Assembly (NCBI GenBank): GCA_028281265.1
Contig: JANQKE010000116.1
Span: 1 to 34,199 of the forward strand
Direction of reading: 5' to 3'
Origin: Alphaproteobacteria bacterium
GTDB taxonomy: Bacteria > Pseudomonadota > Alphaproteobacteria > DSM-16000 > Inquilinaceae
Length of the DNA stretch: 34,199 nt
The translations under genes were made by a program, and so were the position numbers. Positions within the stretch are counted from its first letter, which is position 1, and every line of letters begins with the position of its first letter. Below the pieces are notes generated by a model. That model saw only the letters and a program-made list of their open reading frames with translations. It did not search any database and had not been told where the DNA came from. This document shows, piece by piece, positions 17,978 through 26,369 of this stretch.

Positions 17978-18715
17978 TCACCCCCGCTTCTGGGCCTCGG
18001 TCTGTTGTCGCACAAACCGCGCAAAGGTCCTGACGGTCCGGTCATAATGGGTTGCGAGAATCCGGCAACCTGTCTGCGCATCCCGCCCCAGGGCGGCCTC
18101 GCGCAACTCCTTATGCTCGCGCGCTACGTTTTCGTAGTAGTTCCGGTCCGCGCTCATGACGGCGGCGCGCCGATAGCGGTCGCTCTTACTGGCCAGATCC
18201 TGCTGAATGCGCAGCAGCCAGGTGGAACGGCAGGCCGATAGGAGTGCCGCATGAAAATCGGAGTTGGCCGCCTCCCAACGGTCGACGTCCGGCGACGTGT
18301 CCGAAAGCATCTTGCTGTCGCATTTCTCGAGAATGTAGCCGGCCGCGACAATGCGGCTCTCCCAGATGTCGGTTCCGTGCTCGATGGAGTCGCGCAGCGC
18401 CGCGAGTTCAACGGCCGTGCGGGCGATGTTGAGATCCTCGAACTCTTCGATGGTCAAAGGCGCGACCTGGAACCCCCGACCGTCGCGGGCGATCACCAAG
18501 CTCTCCGCAGTCAGGCGTTGCAACGTTTCTCGAAGCGGCGTCGGCCCGACGCCATAGGTGCGGCTCATCCGATCGATGCGCAGGAGCTCCCCGGGGTGAC
18601 GGGTACCCGAGATGATGTCCCCCTTCAGCGCCTGATATACCGCTTCAACGGTCGATCGGCCGCTGGCCGGGCGCAGCTCTTCCGACGGGCTCGTTTCAGC
18701 TTCGGGTGTCTTCAT
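17978..18715 (-). CDS. GntR-family transcriptional regulator, FCD subfamily
   Basis: 245 residues. An N-terminal winged helix (about 20-90: TVEAVYQALKGDIISGTRHPGELLRIDRMSRTYGVGPTPLRETLQRLTAESLV) is followed by an all-helical FCD ligand-binding domain (about 95-230) with metal-binding-type histidines in the NSDFHAALLSAC and AREHKELREAA helices. FCD regulators usually repress catabolic genes and respond to carboxylic acids. The start has GGAG eight bases upstream. It is the last gene of the minus-strand block, 210 bases beyond the medium-subunit gene. It is the best candidate for control of the island, perhaps through the motifs at 25018-25046, 26269-26283 and 31045-31057. Confidence 0.93.
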   Translation of the reverse strand: MKTPEAETSPSEELRPASGRSTVEAVYQALKGDIISGTRHPGELLRIDRMSRTYGVGPTPLRETLQRLTAESLVIARDGRGFQVAPLTIEEFEDLNIARTAVELAALRDSIEHGTDIWESRIVAAGYILEKCDSKMLSDTSPDVDRWEAANSDFHAALLSACRSTWLLRIQQDLASKSDRYRRAAVMSADRNYYENVAREHKELREAALGRDAQTGCRILATHYDRTVRTFARFVRQQTEAQKRG

Positions 18716-18926
18716 TCATCTTTCTCCACAATCCTAAACGACCCAAGCGACGCCAATCACATGAAAAGGCAACGTCAAACAACGCCAACAGAGCTCAGAA
18801 CGGCTCCCGATGCCTGGGTCACGCGGAAGCACACGCAGGCGCGGTGCCTGTCGCCCCCCTCCTCGAAAGCCGTGCTCCCTCACCCGGGCACTGGGTCTCG
18901 GCCACGTCCTAAACGGCAAAGCACGA
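18716..18926. other. Gap between gntR and the FAD-subunit gene
   Basis: These 211 bases hold the upstream region of gntR (ribosome site GGAG at 18727-18724 on the minus strand). No gene, repeat or clear promoter hexamers were recognised. The short open frames here have no family resemblance. Confidence 0.5.
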
Positions 18927-19733
18927 TCAGCTCTCGATCGCCGCAACTGCCCGCGCCGTGAGCACACGGGCGAGATGGGCTCGATATTCTCGGCTTCCAT
19001 GCATATCGGCCATCATCGGTTCATCGGGCAGATCCAGCGCCTCGACCGTTTCGGGCCGGCAGGCCGCCCCAAGCGCCTCCTCCGCCGCATGCCAGCGAAA
19101 GACACCATCCTCCCCCGCGCCGGTCACGGCAACCCGGATGCCGGTCGCGAATTTCGCCACGAACACGCCCGTCAAGGCGAAGCGCGAGGCCGGATGACAG
19201 AACTTCTGATAGTTGGCGGCTATCGGAATCGGAAAGCGAACCTTGCGGATCAGCTCACCTTCGTCGAGGGCGGTAGTGAACAGCCCATCGAAGAACGCGT
19301 CCGCGGCGATCTGCCGGGCGGTCGTGACGATCGTCGCATTCGATGCGAGCACCGCCGAGGGATAGCAGGCCGAAGGATCATTGTTGGCTAGGCTGCCGCC
19401 TATCGTGCCGCGGTTTCGCACCATCGGGTCGCCGATGGTGCCAGCCAGTTTCGCCAGTGCCGGAAAGACATCGCGGGCCTGCCGCGCCACGACGGCATGG
19501 GGGGTCATCGCACCGATCGTCACATGGCCCGCATCGGCTTCGACCCCCCGCAACTCGGAGATCCGGCGCAAACTCACCAGATGGGCAGGTGCCGCCAGAC
19601 GTGCCTTCAGGGTCGGGATCAGCGTCTGGCCGCCCGCCAGTGGCTGGGCGTCGGGATCGTCGAGAATCTCCAAGGCCTCGTCCAACGCTGTGGGAGCCGT
19701 CAGGTCGAAGGGATGCACCGCTATGTCCCCCAC
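18927..19733 (-). CDS. Molybdenum hydroxylase, FAD-binding medium subunit (CoxM-like)
   Basis: 268 residues. The medium subunit of a xanthine dehydrogenase / CO dehydrogenase family enzyme; it passes electrons from the Fe-S subunit to FAD. The two FAD pyrophosphate loops are clear: [14 protein letters not shown] (33-46) and [16 protein letters not shown] (110-125). The C-terminal CO_deh_flav_C part follows. The start overlaps the end of the Fe-S subunit gene by 13 bases. The large subunit lies about 7 kb away at 27415-29775 instead of adjacent. Slightly short for the family (usually about 270-290) but complete in its domains. Confidence 0.93.
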   Translation of the reverse strand: MGDIAVHPFDLTAPTALDEALEILDDPDAQPLAGGQTLIPTLKARLAAPAHLVSLRRISELRGVEADAGHVTIGAMTPHAVVARQARDVFPALAKLAGTIGDPMVRNRGTIGGSLANNDPSACYPSAVLASNATIVTTARQIAADAFFDGLFTTALDEGELIRKVRFPIPIAANYQKFCHPASRFALTGVFVAKFATGIRVAVTGAGEDGVFRWHAAEEALGAACRPETVEALDLPDEPMMADMHGSREYRAHLARVLTARAVAAIES

Positions 19734-20230
19734 CGGCTCGTGTCATGGCTGGCGGACATGGCCGAGTCGAGCTGCCCGGTGGCGGCGAGTGCAGCCTTGA
19801 CGATATTCACGTATCCCGTGCATCGGCAAATGTTGCCTTCCAGATGGCGGCGTATCTCCGCCTCGCTGGGCTTGGCGTTATCTTCGATCAGCGCGGTCAG
19901 CGACATGATCATGCCCGGCGTACAGTAGCCGCATTGCAGGCCGTGATGGTCCTGAAACGCCTTTTGCAGCGGCGTCAGACCGCCATGCCGCTCCGACAGC
20001 GCCTCGATCGTGACGACGCCGGCGCCGTCAAGCTCACCGACGAAGACGGTACAGGACTTTATCGCCATGCCGTCGACATGAACGGTACACGCTCCGCACT
20101 GGCTCGTGTCGCAGCCGACATGCGTACCGGTCAGTCCAAGCGTATCCCGCAAGAATTCGACAAGCAATGTCCGTCCTTCGACCTCCGCCGTTGTCGAGAC
20201 GCCGTTCACCGTCAGGGATATGCCCACCAT
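19721..20230 (-). CDS. Molybdenum hydroxylase, 2Fe-2S small subunit (CoxS-like)
   Basis: 169 residues carrying both 2Fe-2S clusters of a molybdenum hydroxylase. The plant-ferredoxin-type cluster uses Cys40, Cys45, Cys48 and Cys60 ([16 protein letters not shown]...SC). The helical second cluster uses Cys100, Cys103, Cys135 and Cys137 (QCGYCTPGM and NICRCTGY). All eight ligands are present, so it should be functional. The ATG at 20230 has AGGAGAGG just upstream; the open frame continuing upstream is not coding. No Tat signal, so the enzyme is cytoplasmic. Coupled to the FAD subunit by overlap. Confidence 0.96.
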   Translation of the reverse strand: MVGISLTVNGVSTTAEVEGRTLLVEFLRDTLGLTGTHVGCDTSQCGACTVHVDGMAIKSCTVFVGELDGAGVVTIEALSERHGGLTPLQKAFQDHHGLQCGYCTPGMIMSLTALIEDNAKPSEAEIRRHLEGNICRCTGYVNIVKAALAATGQLDSAMSASHDTSRWGT

Positions 20231-20295
20231 ATGACCTCTCCTTTTCCTGCCGCCGGGCGGTGCATCCATTCGCTGAGGGTTGTTGAAGACCCGTC

Positions 20296-21717
20296 TCAAT
20301 ACCGGTCCAGAAAGCCCCACCAGAAAGGCGCGGCGACAAGCATCAGCGGCGAGGTCGTGATCGCCAGAACGATCAGCACCCGCGTCGCATCGCGCATCGC
20401 GATCCCGGTCATCGCGATCGCCATCATCAGCGGCGGCAGTTGGTAGGGCAGCAGCGGCGTCGCATATCCCAGCACCTGCGACATGCCGACCGCCTCGACG
20501 CTCCAAGAGGTCACCGCCGCGATCTCCCCGAAAAACGGGGCCGTGACGGCCGGCGCGACCGGCATCGTCGTAACCAGCGCGGTTACGATCGCAGCGGCAG
20601 TCAGCATCGCAAGGCGGAGCGCGTCGTTCGCCTCGGCAAGCGGAAGGCTGTCGACGATGAAGCGCGACAAGGCCTCGCCCGCACCGGACGCCGTCATCAC
20701 CCCGCCAATGCCCAACACCGCGGCAACGTAAAGGATGACCGAGAAGACAGCGTTGAACGGAACCTGCTTGAGATCGAGAATGCCGACAAAGGGGAGAAGG
20801 CAGATAACCGCCGCCGCCAGACCCACCCAGGCCGGGGCGATGCCGTGCAGGGAATCCAGACTCCAGATCGTAAGGGTGAGGGCCAGCACCACTCCCAGGC
20901 GCAGCCCGGATGCCGAAAGCGCGGGCTGCTCCGCCACGTTCCGATCGGCCGTTGGGCTACCGGTCTCGCGAAAGAGATGATTCAGGATGACGACGAGCGC
21001 AACGCCCTTGATCAACCCGATGACGGGAAAATGCAGCAGCAGATAGGAGCCGAAGGTGGGGGTGACGCCATAGAGCGACTCCAAAGATCCGGTCAGAACG
21101 ATATTGGGCAGGTTCGCCGGCAAGAAGGTGGTCGGCACGATGTAGGTGCCGATCGCCGCGGCCAGGATCATCCCCGTTCGACCGGATCCGCCGTCCAGGT
21201 AGCCCAGCCTGTCGCAAAGGCCGGCGACGACCGGCATCAGGACCGCGACCCGCGCCAGCGTCGAAGGCAGAATCAACGCCAACGCCGCGCCGAATAGAAC
21301 GATCACCGCAAGCCAGGCACGGTAGCCCATCCGCTCGGATCTGGCGGCCAGAAACCGCGACGCCAGCCAGCGCGAAAAGCCTGTCTGGTTGACCGCCGCA
21401 CTCAGAACCATGCCCGAGAAAACCAGCCAGAAAGCGCTGGTGGTGAAACCGGAGAACACGATGGCCGGCTCGATCCCGACCAGCGTCACCGCTCCAAGAA
21501 AGAACGCAAGCCCCGTCACCGGCTCGGGAAGGACCGAGAACGCCCACAAGCCGATGGCCATCAGTACCAGGGCCAGGCTGTCGGCCATCAGGTCGGTCGC
21601 GCCCGCAAGACGCATCAGGACGGCCACCGCCAGGCACACGCCGGAGATGGCGACCAGGCGGAGCAGACCGCCCCGGTCCAGAGCGACCGACGCGTCCTGG
21701 CTGGCCTCCGCTGGCAT
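20296..21717 (-). CDS. SLC13/DASS-type anion symporter
   Basis: 473-residue inner-membrane protein with about 11-13 hydrophobic segments, of the SLC13 (divalent anion:Na+ symporter)/CitT-like group, which imports di- or tricarboxylates or sulfate. Family-like features: the [29 protein letters not shown] opening, a first-half loop [18 protein letters not shown] where the SNT motif would lie, and a second-half repeat [15 protein letters not shown]. The canonical SNT residues are not exact, so the substrate is uncertain. It starts 3 bases after the stop of the CoxG-like gene, so the two are coupled. It is a second, unrelated carboxylate-type carrier in the same island as the TRAP system. Confidence 0.85.
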   Translation of the reverse strand: MPAEASQDASVALDRGGLLRLVAISGVCLAVAVLMRLAGATDLMADSLALVLMAIGLWAFSVLPEPVTGLAFFLGAVTLVGIEPAIVFSGFTTSAFWLVFSGMVLSAAVNQTGFSRWLASRFLAARSERMGYRAWLAVIVLFGAALALILPSTLARVAVLMPVVAGLCDRLGYLDGGSGRTGMILAAAIGTYIVPTTFLPANLPNIVLTGSLESLYGVTPTFGSYLLLHFPVIGLIKGVALVVILNHLFRETGSPTADRNVAEQPALSASGLRLGVVLALTLTIWSLDSLHGIAPAWVGLAAAVICLLPFVGILDLKQVPFNAVFSVILYVAAVLGIGGVMTASGAGEALSRFIVDSLPLAEANDALRLAMLTAAAIVTALVTTMPVAPAVTAPFFGEIAAVTSWSVEAVGMSQVLGYATPLLPYQLPPLMMAIAMTGIAMRDATRVLIVLAITTSPLMLVAAPFWWGFLDRY

Positions 21718-21720
21718 GGG

Positions 21721-21993
21721 TCACCCCACCCCGCCGAGCGCCGGCGCTTCGACATGATCGCCAAACGCATCGAAGAACTGGCCCGTCAGCTTCCGCACCG
21801 TCCCACCACCGACCCGTCGCGATCCCAATTGCGCAAGCTTGCCGCCCAACGCGGCATTGGCGTCACAGCTCAGCTCCGTTCCCTCCGGCACCTCGCAGCC
21901 GGGGATCACGGCGCTTGGCGTTCCGGCATCGTTGCGATGGCTCCAGACCACCTGCCGGTCGGCCGCGATGATGCGTGTCCCGGAAATCTGCAT
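21721..21993 (-). pseudogene. CoxG-like SRPBCC protein with internal deletion
   Basis: 90 residues. The start (MQISGTRIIAADRQVVWSHRNDAGTPSAVIPGCE, 1-34) and end (ANAALGGKLAQLGSRRVGGGTVRKLTGQFFDAFGDHV, about 45-81) match the two ends of CoxG, an SRPBCC-fold protein linked to molybdenum hydroxylase maturation. The middle of the family (about 60-80 residues, most of the beta sheet) is absent; PGCEVPEGTELSC runs straight to the C-terminal helix. The frame is intact. AAGGATG lies upstream. A full CoxG is about 145-200 residues, so this is probably a decayed gene, although a shortened functional protein cannot be excluded. Confidence 0.7.
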
Positions 21994-22043
21994 GGGTTTG
22001 ACATCCTTATCGGGGTGCCGGCCTTCGAACACATGGATGTCCG

Positions 22044-22066
22044 CCGAGCCTCTAGAGGAGGCTCGG
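22044..22066. promoter_or_regulatory. Hairpin at the dctM stop codon
   Basis: Perfect 9-base arms CCGAGCCTC (22044-22052) and GAGGCTCGG (22058-22066) around a 5-base loop. It spans the stop codon of dctM and lies 51 bases before the CoxG-like start. There is no T run after it on the minus strand, so it is more likely an mRNA-stability or attenuation element than a strong terminator. Confidence 0.45.
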
Positions 22067-23368
22067 AAGGAAAAGGACCAGCGACGGGAACACATAGATC
22101 AGCATCAGAAGGATCGAGTCGCAGGCGAGATAGGGAGCCGCGGCGGTCGCCACCATCTTCAAGGTCGTGCCCTTCGGCGCCACGCCAAGCATGACGTAGA
22201 GCAGCAGGCCAAAGGGCGGGGTTGTCTGGCTCATCTCCAGGCAGATCAGGACGAACAGACCGAACCACAGGGGGTTGATGCCGAGCGTCTGGATGAGAGG
22301 GAAGAAGATCGGCGTCGTGATCAGGATCATCGAGACCGGATCCATGAACATGCCCAGGAACAGCAGCGACACGAACATCATCAACAGGATCGTGACGGTG
22401 CTGACGTCGAAGGAGGCGGCGAAGTTCAGCATCCCCGAGCTGGCGCCGGAATAGGCGAGGAGTTGGCTAAAAACGCTCGAATTAAGTATGATGAAGAATA
22501 CCATCCCCCCGACCGTGACCGTCGAGAGCAGCGACTTGCGCAGCACATCGAAGGTCAGGACGCCGAACACCGCCATCAGGATCAGGATCGACAGCACACC
22601 GAACGCGGCCGATTCGGTCGGCGTCGCGACACCGAGAAGGATCAGGCCGACGACCATGAAGATCACGAAACCCATCGGCACCAGGTTGATGACGACCGCC
22701 CTTATCTTCTCGGCCGCGGGCACGGGCTCGACCTCATATTGGGGTGCGTTGCCGGGGTTCAGCCAGACCTGGCCGAGGATCACCAGCGTGTAGAGCACGG
22801 CCAGCACCAGCCCCGGCAGGATGCCGGCAATGAGAAAGGCCCCCACATCCAGGCCCGCAACCGTGGCCAGAAGCACGCCCAGGGTCGAGGGCGGGATGAT
22901 CATCGCCAGCCCGCCGGTGCCCAGGATCGGTCCCAGCGACATCCGCCAGTGATAGCCGCGCCGCTGCATCTCGGGCACCATCATCGATCCGAGCATCGCC
23001 GTGTTGGCCATGCTGGAGCCGGTCAAGGTGGAAAACAGGGCGCCCCCGCCAACGGTGAGAAAACACAACCGTCCGGGGATCCGCCCCAGCAGCAGATCGA
23101 GCGTGGAGAACACGCGTTGGGCGATGCCCGAATGAAAGAACAGCGCGCCCATCAGAATGAAGAACGGAACCGGTGCGAGCTGAAAACGCGTGATCATCGA
23201 GGTGGAGTTATCGACCACCTGGAAGAAGGCGAAGGTGTCGCCCATGAAGATGTAGGCGCACAGCAGGTTCGCCGCCATGAAGGCGATGGCGACCGGCATA
23301 CCCAACATCATCTGCGCGACGACGAGCGAGATCAGCAGCCCCAGAGCCCAGTACCACTCCAGAACCAT
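22052..23368 (-). CDS. dctM: TRAP transporter large permease DctM
   Basis: 438-residue, roughly 12-segment membrane protein, the main translocation subunit of a TRAP carboxylate transporter. Signatures: LGMPVAIAFMAANLL at the start, APVPFFILMGALFFHSGI, GSSMANTAMLGSMMVPEMQRRGY (the conserved substrate/ion loop), IIPPSTLGVLLA, ATPTESAAFG, and FLGMFMDPVSMILITTPIFFPL. Its ATG overlaps the dctQ stop by one base (TAATG on the coding strand), so translation is coupled. With dctQ and dctP it forms a complete three-part system. Confidence 0.96.
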   Translation of the reverse strand: MVLEWYWALGLLISLVVAQMMLGMPVAIAFMAANLLCAYIFMGDTFAFFQVVDNSTSMITRFQLAPVPFFILMGALFFHSGIAQRVFSTLDLLLGRIPGRLCFLTVGGGALFSTLTGSSMANTAMLGSMMVPEMQRRGYHWRMSLGPILGTGGLAMIIPPSTLGVLLATVAGLDVGAFLIAGILPGLVLAVLYTLVILGQVWLNPGNAPQYEVEPVPAAEKIRAVVINLVPMGFVIFMVVGLILLGVATPTESAAFGVLSILILMAVFGVLTFDVLRKSLLSTVTVGGMVFFIILNSSVFSQLLAYSGASSGMLNFAASFDVSTVTILLMMFVSLLFLGMFMDPVSMILITTPIFFPLIQTLGINPLWFGLFVLICLEMSQTTPPFGLLLYVMLGVAPKGTTLKMVATAAAPYLACDSILLMLIYVFPSLVLFLPSLL

Positions 23369-23880
23369 TACAGGCCCTCACGCGAATCGGTCATCTTGTA
23401 GAGGCCTCGAGAAGTGAACAAGAAGCGCCCGAACTCGACGGTCAGAAGCCCGAAACAGAGTGGATAGAGCATGTAAAGAAGCCAATAGGGGACATCGACC
23501 GAGCGCTCGTCGAAAAATCCCCTTTCGATGGCCTCACTCATGATCTGAATGCTGACGACCGCGAAGGTCGTGCAGACGACCATGCCGACGATATAGATCG
23601 CCGACTCCAGAAGACGCCGAGACAAACCGGTCATGTTCTTGATGATCATATCGACCATCACGTGACCGCCATTGTGCAGAAGATAGGGTGCGCTCAACAA
23701 GGTAAAGTACAACAGGATGTACTCCACCGTCGCAATCGCCGCCTGGAACGCCCCGTATCCCAATGCGCGTGAAATGACGTTCAAGATGACGAAGCCGATC
23801 GAAAAGACGATCAGAATGGCGGCGAGACCCGCAAGCGCGTTGATAAGCCCGATATACAAGCGCTCAACCGTTCCCAGCAT
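23368..23880 (-). CDS. dctQ: TRAP transporter small permease DctQ
   Basis: 170 residues with four hydrophobic segments (about 8-35, 47-68, 85-110 and 130-152), typical of DctQ. Seen: VILNVISRALGYG after the first segment and TVEYILLYFTLLSAPYLLHNGGHVMVDMII, whose HVMVD matches the family pattern HVRVD. The ATG at 23880 gives the usual length; an upstream in-frame ATG adds an unlikely tail. A strong hairpin lies between dctP and this gene, probably lowering permease output relative to the binding protein. Confidence 0.93.
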   Translation of the reverse strand: MLGTVERLYIGLINALAGLAAILIVFSIGFVILNVISRALGYGAFQAAIATVEYILLYFTLLSAPYLLHNGGHVMVDMIIKNMTGLSRRLLESAIYIVGMVVCTTFAVVSIQIMSEAIERGFFDERSVDVPYWLLYMLYPLCFGLLTVEFGRFLFTSRGLYKMTDSREGL

Positions 23881-23919
23881 GATCCAAGCTCCCGGTGCTG
23901 GCATACGATGAACAAAGAG

Positions 23920-23960
23920 AATGGCGCGCACCGAAATGGGAGGGAAAGGTGCGCGCCATT
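23920..23960 (-). terminator. Intercistronic stem-loop between dctP and dctQ
   Basis: Perfect 13-base arms AATGGCGCGCACC (23920-23932) and GGTGCGCGCCATT (23948-23960), with a 15-base loop. It lies in the 98-base gap after dctP. Stem-loops here are common in binding-protein transporter operons: they stabilise the dctP message or terminate most transcripts so that receptor outnumbers permease. No long T run follows on the minus strand, so read-through is expected. Confidence 0.7.
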
Positions 23961-23978
23961 TTCCATGATGGGAGTGAC

Positions 23979-24971
23979 TTAGTTCGGATCGTAGATGAAA
24001 CCGCGCAGCTCTTCGGTCATCTCCTCACCGATGTTGCCGCGTACATTGTCCCACATGGCCTCGAAAGCGATCGAGAGGTATCGCTGGCCTGCCTCACCTT
24101 CCATGAGCAAGGCCTCGACACCCGACGCGTCGGCCGCCGCAACATCCGCAGCGCGCATCCGGTTCATTTCCTCGATCGACGCCTGCTCATAGGCCAGGGC
24201 CGCTTCGCTTAGTTGCGCCCTGGCCTCGTCGCTGAGGCCGTCCCACTTTTCCTTGTTGATCAGAACGACATTGGCGAGGTGATAGAAGGACGGTTCGACG
24301 CGGTAGCTGACGGCATCCTGCAGGCCGATCGATTCCAGTCCGACCGTCGGCCAGCCGAAGCCGTCGATCACGCCACGGTCCAGACCTTGCGGAACGTCGC
24401 CCGACGGAATCGCCACCGGCGTCCCGTTCAGCGCCTCGATGATCGGGCGATAGGCGCCCGTGGAGCGGATCGACAGACCGGACAGATCGACGATGCCGTT
24501 TTCATCCAGCGCCGGCTCCTCGGTCAGGTAGAGGTAGTAACCGCCGCTGGTTTCGCTCCAGGCGAGGAAATGCGCATTGGCCTTCTCACTGAATATCTCC
24601 GCATAGCGGTCGAACCCGCCATTTTCGCGCAATGCGTCGATGCCGACATTCTGCAGCATCATCGACTGGGCCTCGGGGATGGTGCCCGTCATGAAGGCTG
24701 CCGGAATCCATAGCAGGTCCAGAAGGCCGCGTTCGAGCGCCTGTACCGCGCGGTCCTGCGGGTTCACCTCGGGGCCGCCGAGGAGAGCCACCTCGACCTC
24801 GCCCTCAGCGCCGTTCAGCGGGTTGACGAAGTGCTCGATAAAACTCTGCGAGAGGGTGTGCTGCGTCGGCAGGGCCGTCTGGGCACGCAGCACTTCCTGG
24901 GCGCTGGCGGTGCCAGCCGTGAACGCAGCGAATGCGGCGGTGACCGCAAACGAACTCATCCATGGTTTCAT
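23979..24971 (-). CDS. dctP: TRAP transporter substrate-binding protein DctP
   Basis: 330 residues, periplasmic. A signal peptide (1-24, MKPWMSSFAVTAAFAAFTAGTASA, cleavage before QEVLRAQ) precedes a DctP fold: TALPTQHTLSQSFIEHFV, ERGLLDLLWIPAAFM, and LSGLSIRSTGAYRPIIEALNGTPVAIPSGDVPQGLDRGVIDGFGW (about 160-205). The Arg in SIRSTG is at the position that normally salt-bridges the substrate carboxylate, suggesting an organic acid ligand. AGAGGAGG precedes the ATG at normal spacing. A good sigma-70 promoter overlapped by a candidate operator lies 60-90 bases upstream. First gene of dctPQM-coxG-SLC13-coxS-coxM. Confidence 0.95.
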   Translation of the reverse strand: MKPWMSSFAVTAAFAAFTAGTASAQEVLRAQTALPTQHTLSQSFIEHFVNPLNGAEGEVEVALLGGPEVNPQDRAVQALERGLLDLLWIPAAFMTGTIPEAQSMMLQNVGIDALRENGGFDRYAEIFSEKANAHFLAWSETSGGYYLYLTEEPALDENGIVDLSGLSIRSTGAYRPIIEALNGTPVAIPSGDVPQGLDRGVIDGFGWPTVGLESIGLQDAVSYRVEPSFYHLANVVLINKEKWDGLSDEARAQLSEAALAYEQASIEEMNRMRAADVAAADASGVEALLMEGEAGQRYLSIAFEAMWDNVRGNIGEEMTEELRGFIYDPN

Positions 24972-25017
24972 CTCTTTTCGCCTCCTCTGTTTTTGACCGC
25001 GCGGATCACGTTCTGTG

Positions 25018-25046
25018 ATCGATAGTAAACCTTATTATCGATGATT
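25018..25046. promoter_or_regulatory. Candidate regulator site at the dctP promoter
   Basis: Contains inverted ATCGATA (25018-25024) and TATCGAT (25036-25042), and the longer TTATTATCGATGAT (25032-25045). The minus-strand core ATCATCGATAA is repeated exactly in the promoter region at 26270-26280. The site overlaps the -10 box of the dctP promoter, where a repressor would block transcription. The GntR/FCD protein of this island is the likely binder, by inference. Confidence 0.55.
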
Positions 25047-25060
25047 TTTCAAAGTGTCAA
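25032..25060 (-). promoter_or_regulatory. Sigma-70 promoter of the dctP operon
   Basis: On the minus strand a perfect -35 TTGACA (25060-25055) is followed after 17 bases by TAATAA (25037-25032). The region is strikingly AT-rich against the surroundings. Transcription would start near 25025, giving a leader of about 50 bases before dctP. Confidence 0.65.
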
Positions 25061-25091
25061 CACCTCTGTCATATATCTACGAAGCGATCCG

Positions 25092-26207
25092 CTATCCTGC
25101 CCCGGATGCGGCCCTGTCGCCGCCATCGCCGATCAGCCGCTCGGCCAGCCAGTCCGCCATGAGGGGCCGGACCTTGTAAGGGATGTTGTCGCAGACATGG
25201 TTGCCCTCCTCGAACAGTTGGAGCTCCGCATCGGGCGGCAGGCCGTCGATGATCCGCACGGAATCCTCGACCGGGCACACATTGTCCTGCCCGCTATGCA
25301 CGACGAGCACCGGACAGCCCACCTTGGCCAGCGTGTCGACGAGCCTGTAGCGCCGTGCCTCGACCGCGCCCTCCTCCCCACTCACGCCGCCAAATCCATG
25401 CCGAAAGGCGTCGATCGTCCCTTTCGGCATCCGCGCCCAAGCGGCCGACAGATCGTAGAAGCCTCCGATCGCAACGCAGGCGCGCACCCGCGGGTCGGTG
25501 GCCCCGCGCAAGACGCAATAGGCGCCGAAGCTCCGCCCCCAAAGACCGATCCGGCCTGTGTCGATCGCGTCAAACTGATCCAGACAATCGAGCACCGCGC
25601 CAATCGGCGCCTCATAGTCGGGGCGCAGCTTCCTATCCGCCGAGGTCAGCCCCTGGCCGGGGCCGTCATAGCTCAGGGTTGCCAGGCCCCGCGCCAGGAA
25701 CTCGTTTTCGAGCGTGTGGAACTCTTCCTTGGTGGAATCCGCGCCCGGATTGAGCAGAACGCACGGGCGGGGACCGGCGAGACCTTTGGGGACGCGCAGA
25801 TGGGCGCGGAGCGCCACACCGTCGAAAGGCACCGCGATGGGCGTGGCGGGCGGATGCAGAAGCGGGGCGGCGCGCGCAAACGCGTCGGCCTGCCGGCGCT
25901 GAAGCCGCCGTTTCTCCCCAAGGTCGTCGAAGAAGACGAACTGAGCGAAATGGAAGTAGAGCGAGGCGGCCTGAAACGCCGCCCCCGCCGATAAAGCGCG
26001 CGACCGCAGCAGCGCCGCCTCGCCCATTTCGAGCCGCTCGTTTGCGAGACGCTCCCATTCCACCGGCCAATCCCCGATCGCCTCGATCCGCGACATCAGC
26101 GTGCCGACGTCGTTGGCGTCGGCACCGGCGGCATAAAGGCGTGGCAAGCGGTCGCGCAGGACCTCGGCAAGCATCGTGTCCGTCATGGCGGCATCCGTCG
26201 GTGGCAT
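25092..26207 (-). CDS. Alpha/beta hydrolase (FrsA / dihydroxypseudooxynicotine-hydrolase-like)
   Basis: 371 residues: a helical N-terminal cap of about 120 residues and an alpha/beta-hydrolase core. The triad is visible: Ser226 in GRSFG, Asp308 in HSGQDNVCP and His337 in EGNHVCD; the oxyanion-side loop is LLNPGADSTKEE (151-162). This architecture is that of the FrsA-like / 2,6-dihydroxypseudooxynicotine hydrolase group, of which the latter cleaves a C-C bond in nicotine breakdown. That fits a catabolic island but does not prove the substrate. The ATG at 26207 is used; ATG 26186 is possible and neither has a strong ribosome site. It has its own promoter, divergent from the asparaginase-like gene. 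Confidence 0.88.
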   Translation of the reverse strand: MPPTDAAMTDTMLAEVLRDRLPRLYAAGADANDVGTLMSRIEAIGDWPVEWERLANERLEMGEAALLRSRALSAGAAFQAASLYFHFAQFVFFDDLGEKRRLQRRQADAFARAAPLLHPPATPIAVPFDGVALRAHLRVPKGLAGPRPCVLLNPGADSTKEEFHTLENEFLARGLATLSYDGPGQGLTSADRKLRPDYEAPIGAVLDCLDQFDAIDTGRIGLWGRSFGAYCVLRGATDPRVRACVAIGGFYDLSAAWARMPKGTIDAFRHGFGGVSGEEGAVEARRYRLVDTLAKVGCPVLVVHSGQDNVCPVEDSVRIIDGLPPDAELQLFEEGNHVCDNIPYKVRPLMADWLAERLIGDGGDRAASGAG

Positions 26208-26231
26208 GCGTCTCGTGATCGACGGCTTCAG

Positions 26232-26260
26232 ATTATCGGTTGATTTATTTTTTCTCGCAA
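26232..26260 (-). promoter_or_regulatory. Promoter of the alpha/beta hydrolase gene
   Basis: On the minus strand TTGCGA (26260-26255) is followed after exactly 17 bases by GATAAT (26237-26232), close to consensus, about 25 bases upstream of the hydrolase ATG. It lies in a sharply AT-rich divergent region shared with the asparaginase-like gene. Confidence 0.5.
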
Positions 26261-26267
26261 CTATCAG
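26240..26267 (+). promoter_or_regulatory. Candidate promoter of the asparaginase-like gene
   Basis: TTGATT (26240-26245) and TATCAG (26262-26267) are 16 bases apart on the plus strand, about 100 bases upstream of the gene. It overlaps the divergent hydrolase promoter, so a single bound protein could control both. Confidence 0.35.
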
Positions 26268-26268
26268 T

Positions 26269-26283
26269 TTTTATCGATGATAG
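26269..26283. promoter_or_regulatory. Candidate regulator site in the hydrolase/asparaginase divergent region
   Basis: TTTTATCGATGATA matches TTATTATCGATGATT of the dctP site in nearly every position; the minus-strand core ATCATCGATAA is identical. A weaker half, GATTATCGG, lies at 26231-26239. Inferred to be a second binding site for the island's regulator. Confidence 0.5.
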
Positions 26284-26369
26284 TGACATCATGCCTGAGG
26301 CCGCCGCCATGCCGCGCCTTGCGAGGATGGCCGACTGACCGATGACAGCGCGAGGGAGCAAGCCGTCCC

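Noticed and set aside
18706..18912. Small open frame between gntR and the FAD subunit gene
   Set aside because: No ribosome site, no family pattern, and it overlaps the start of gntR on the opposite strand.
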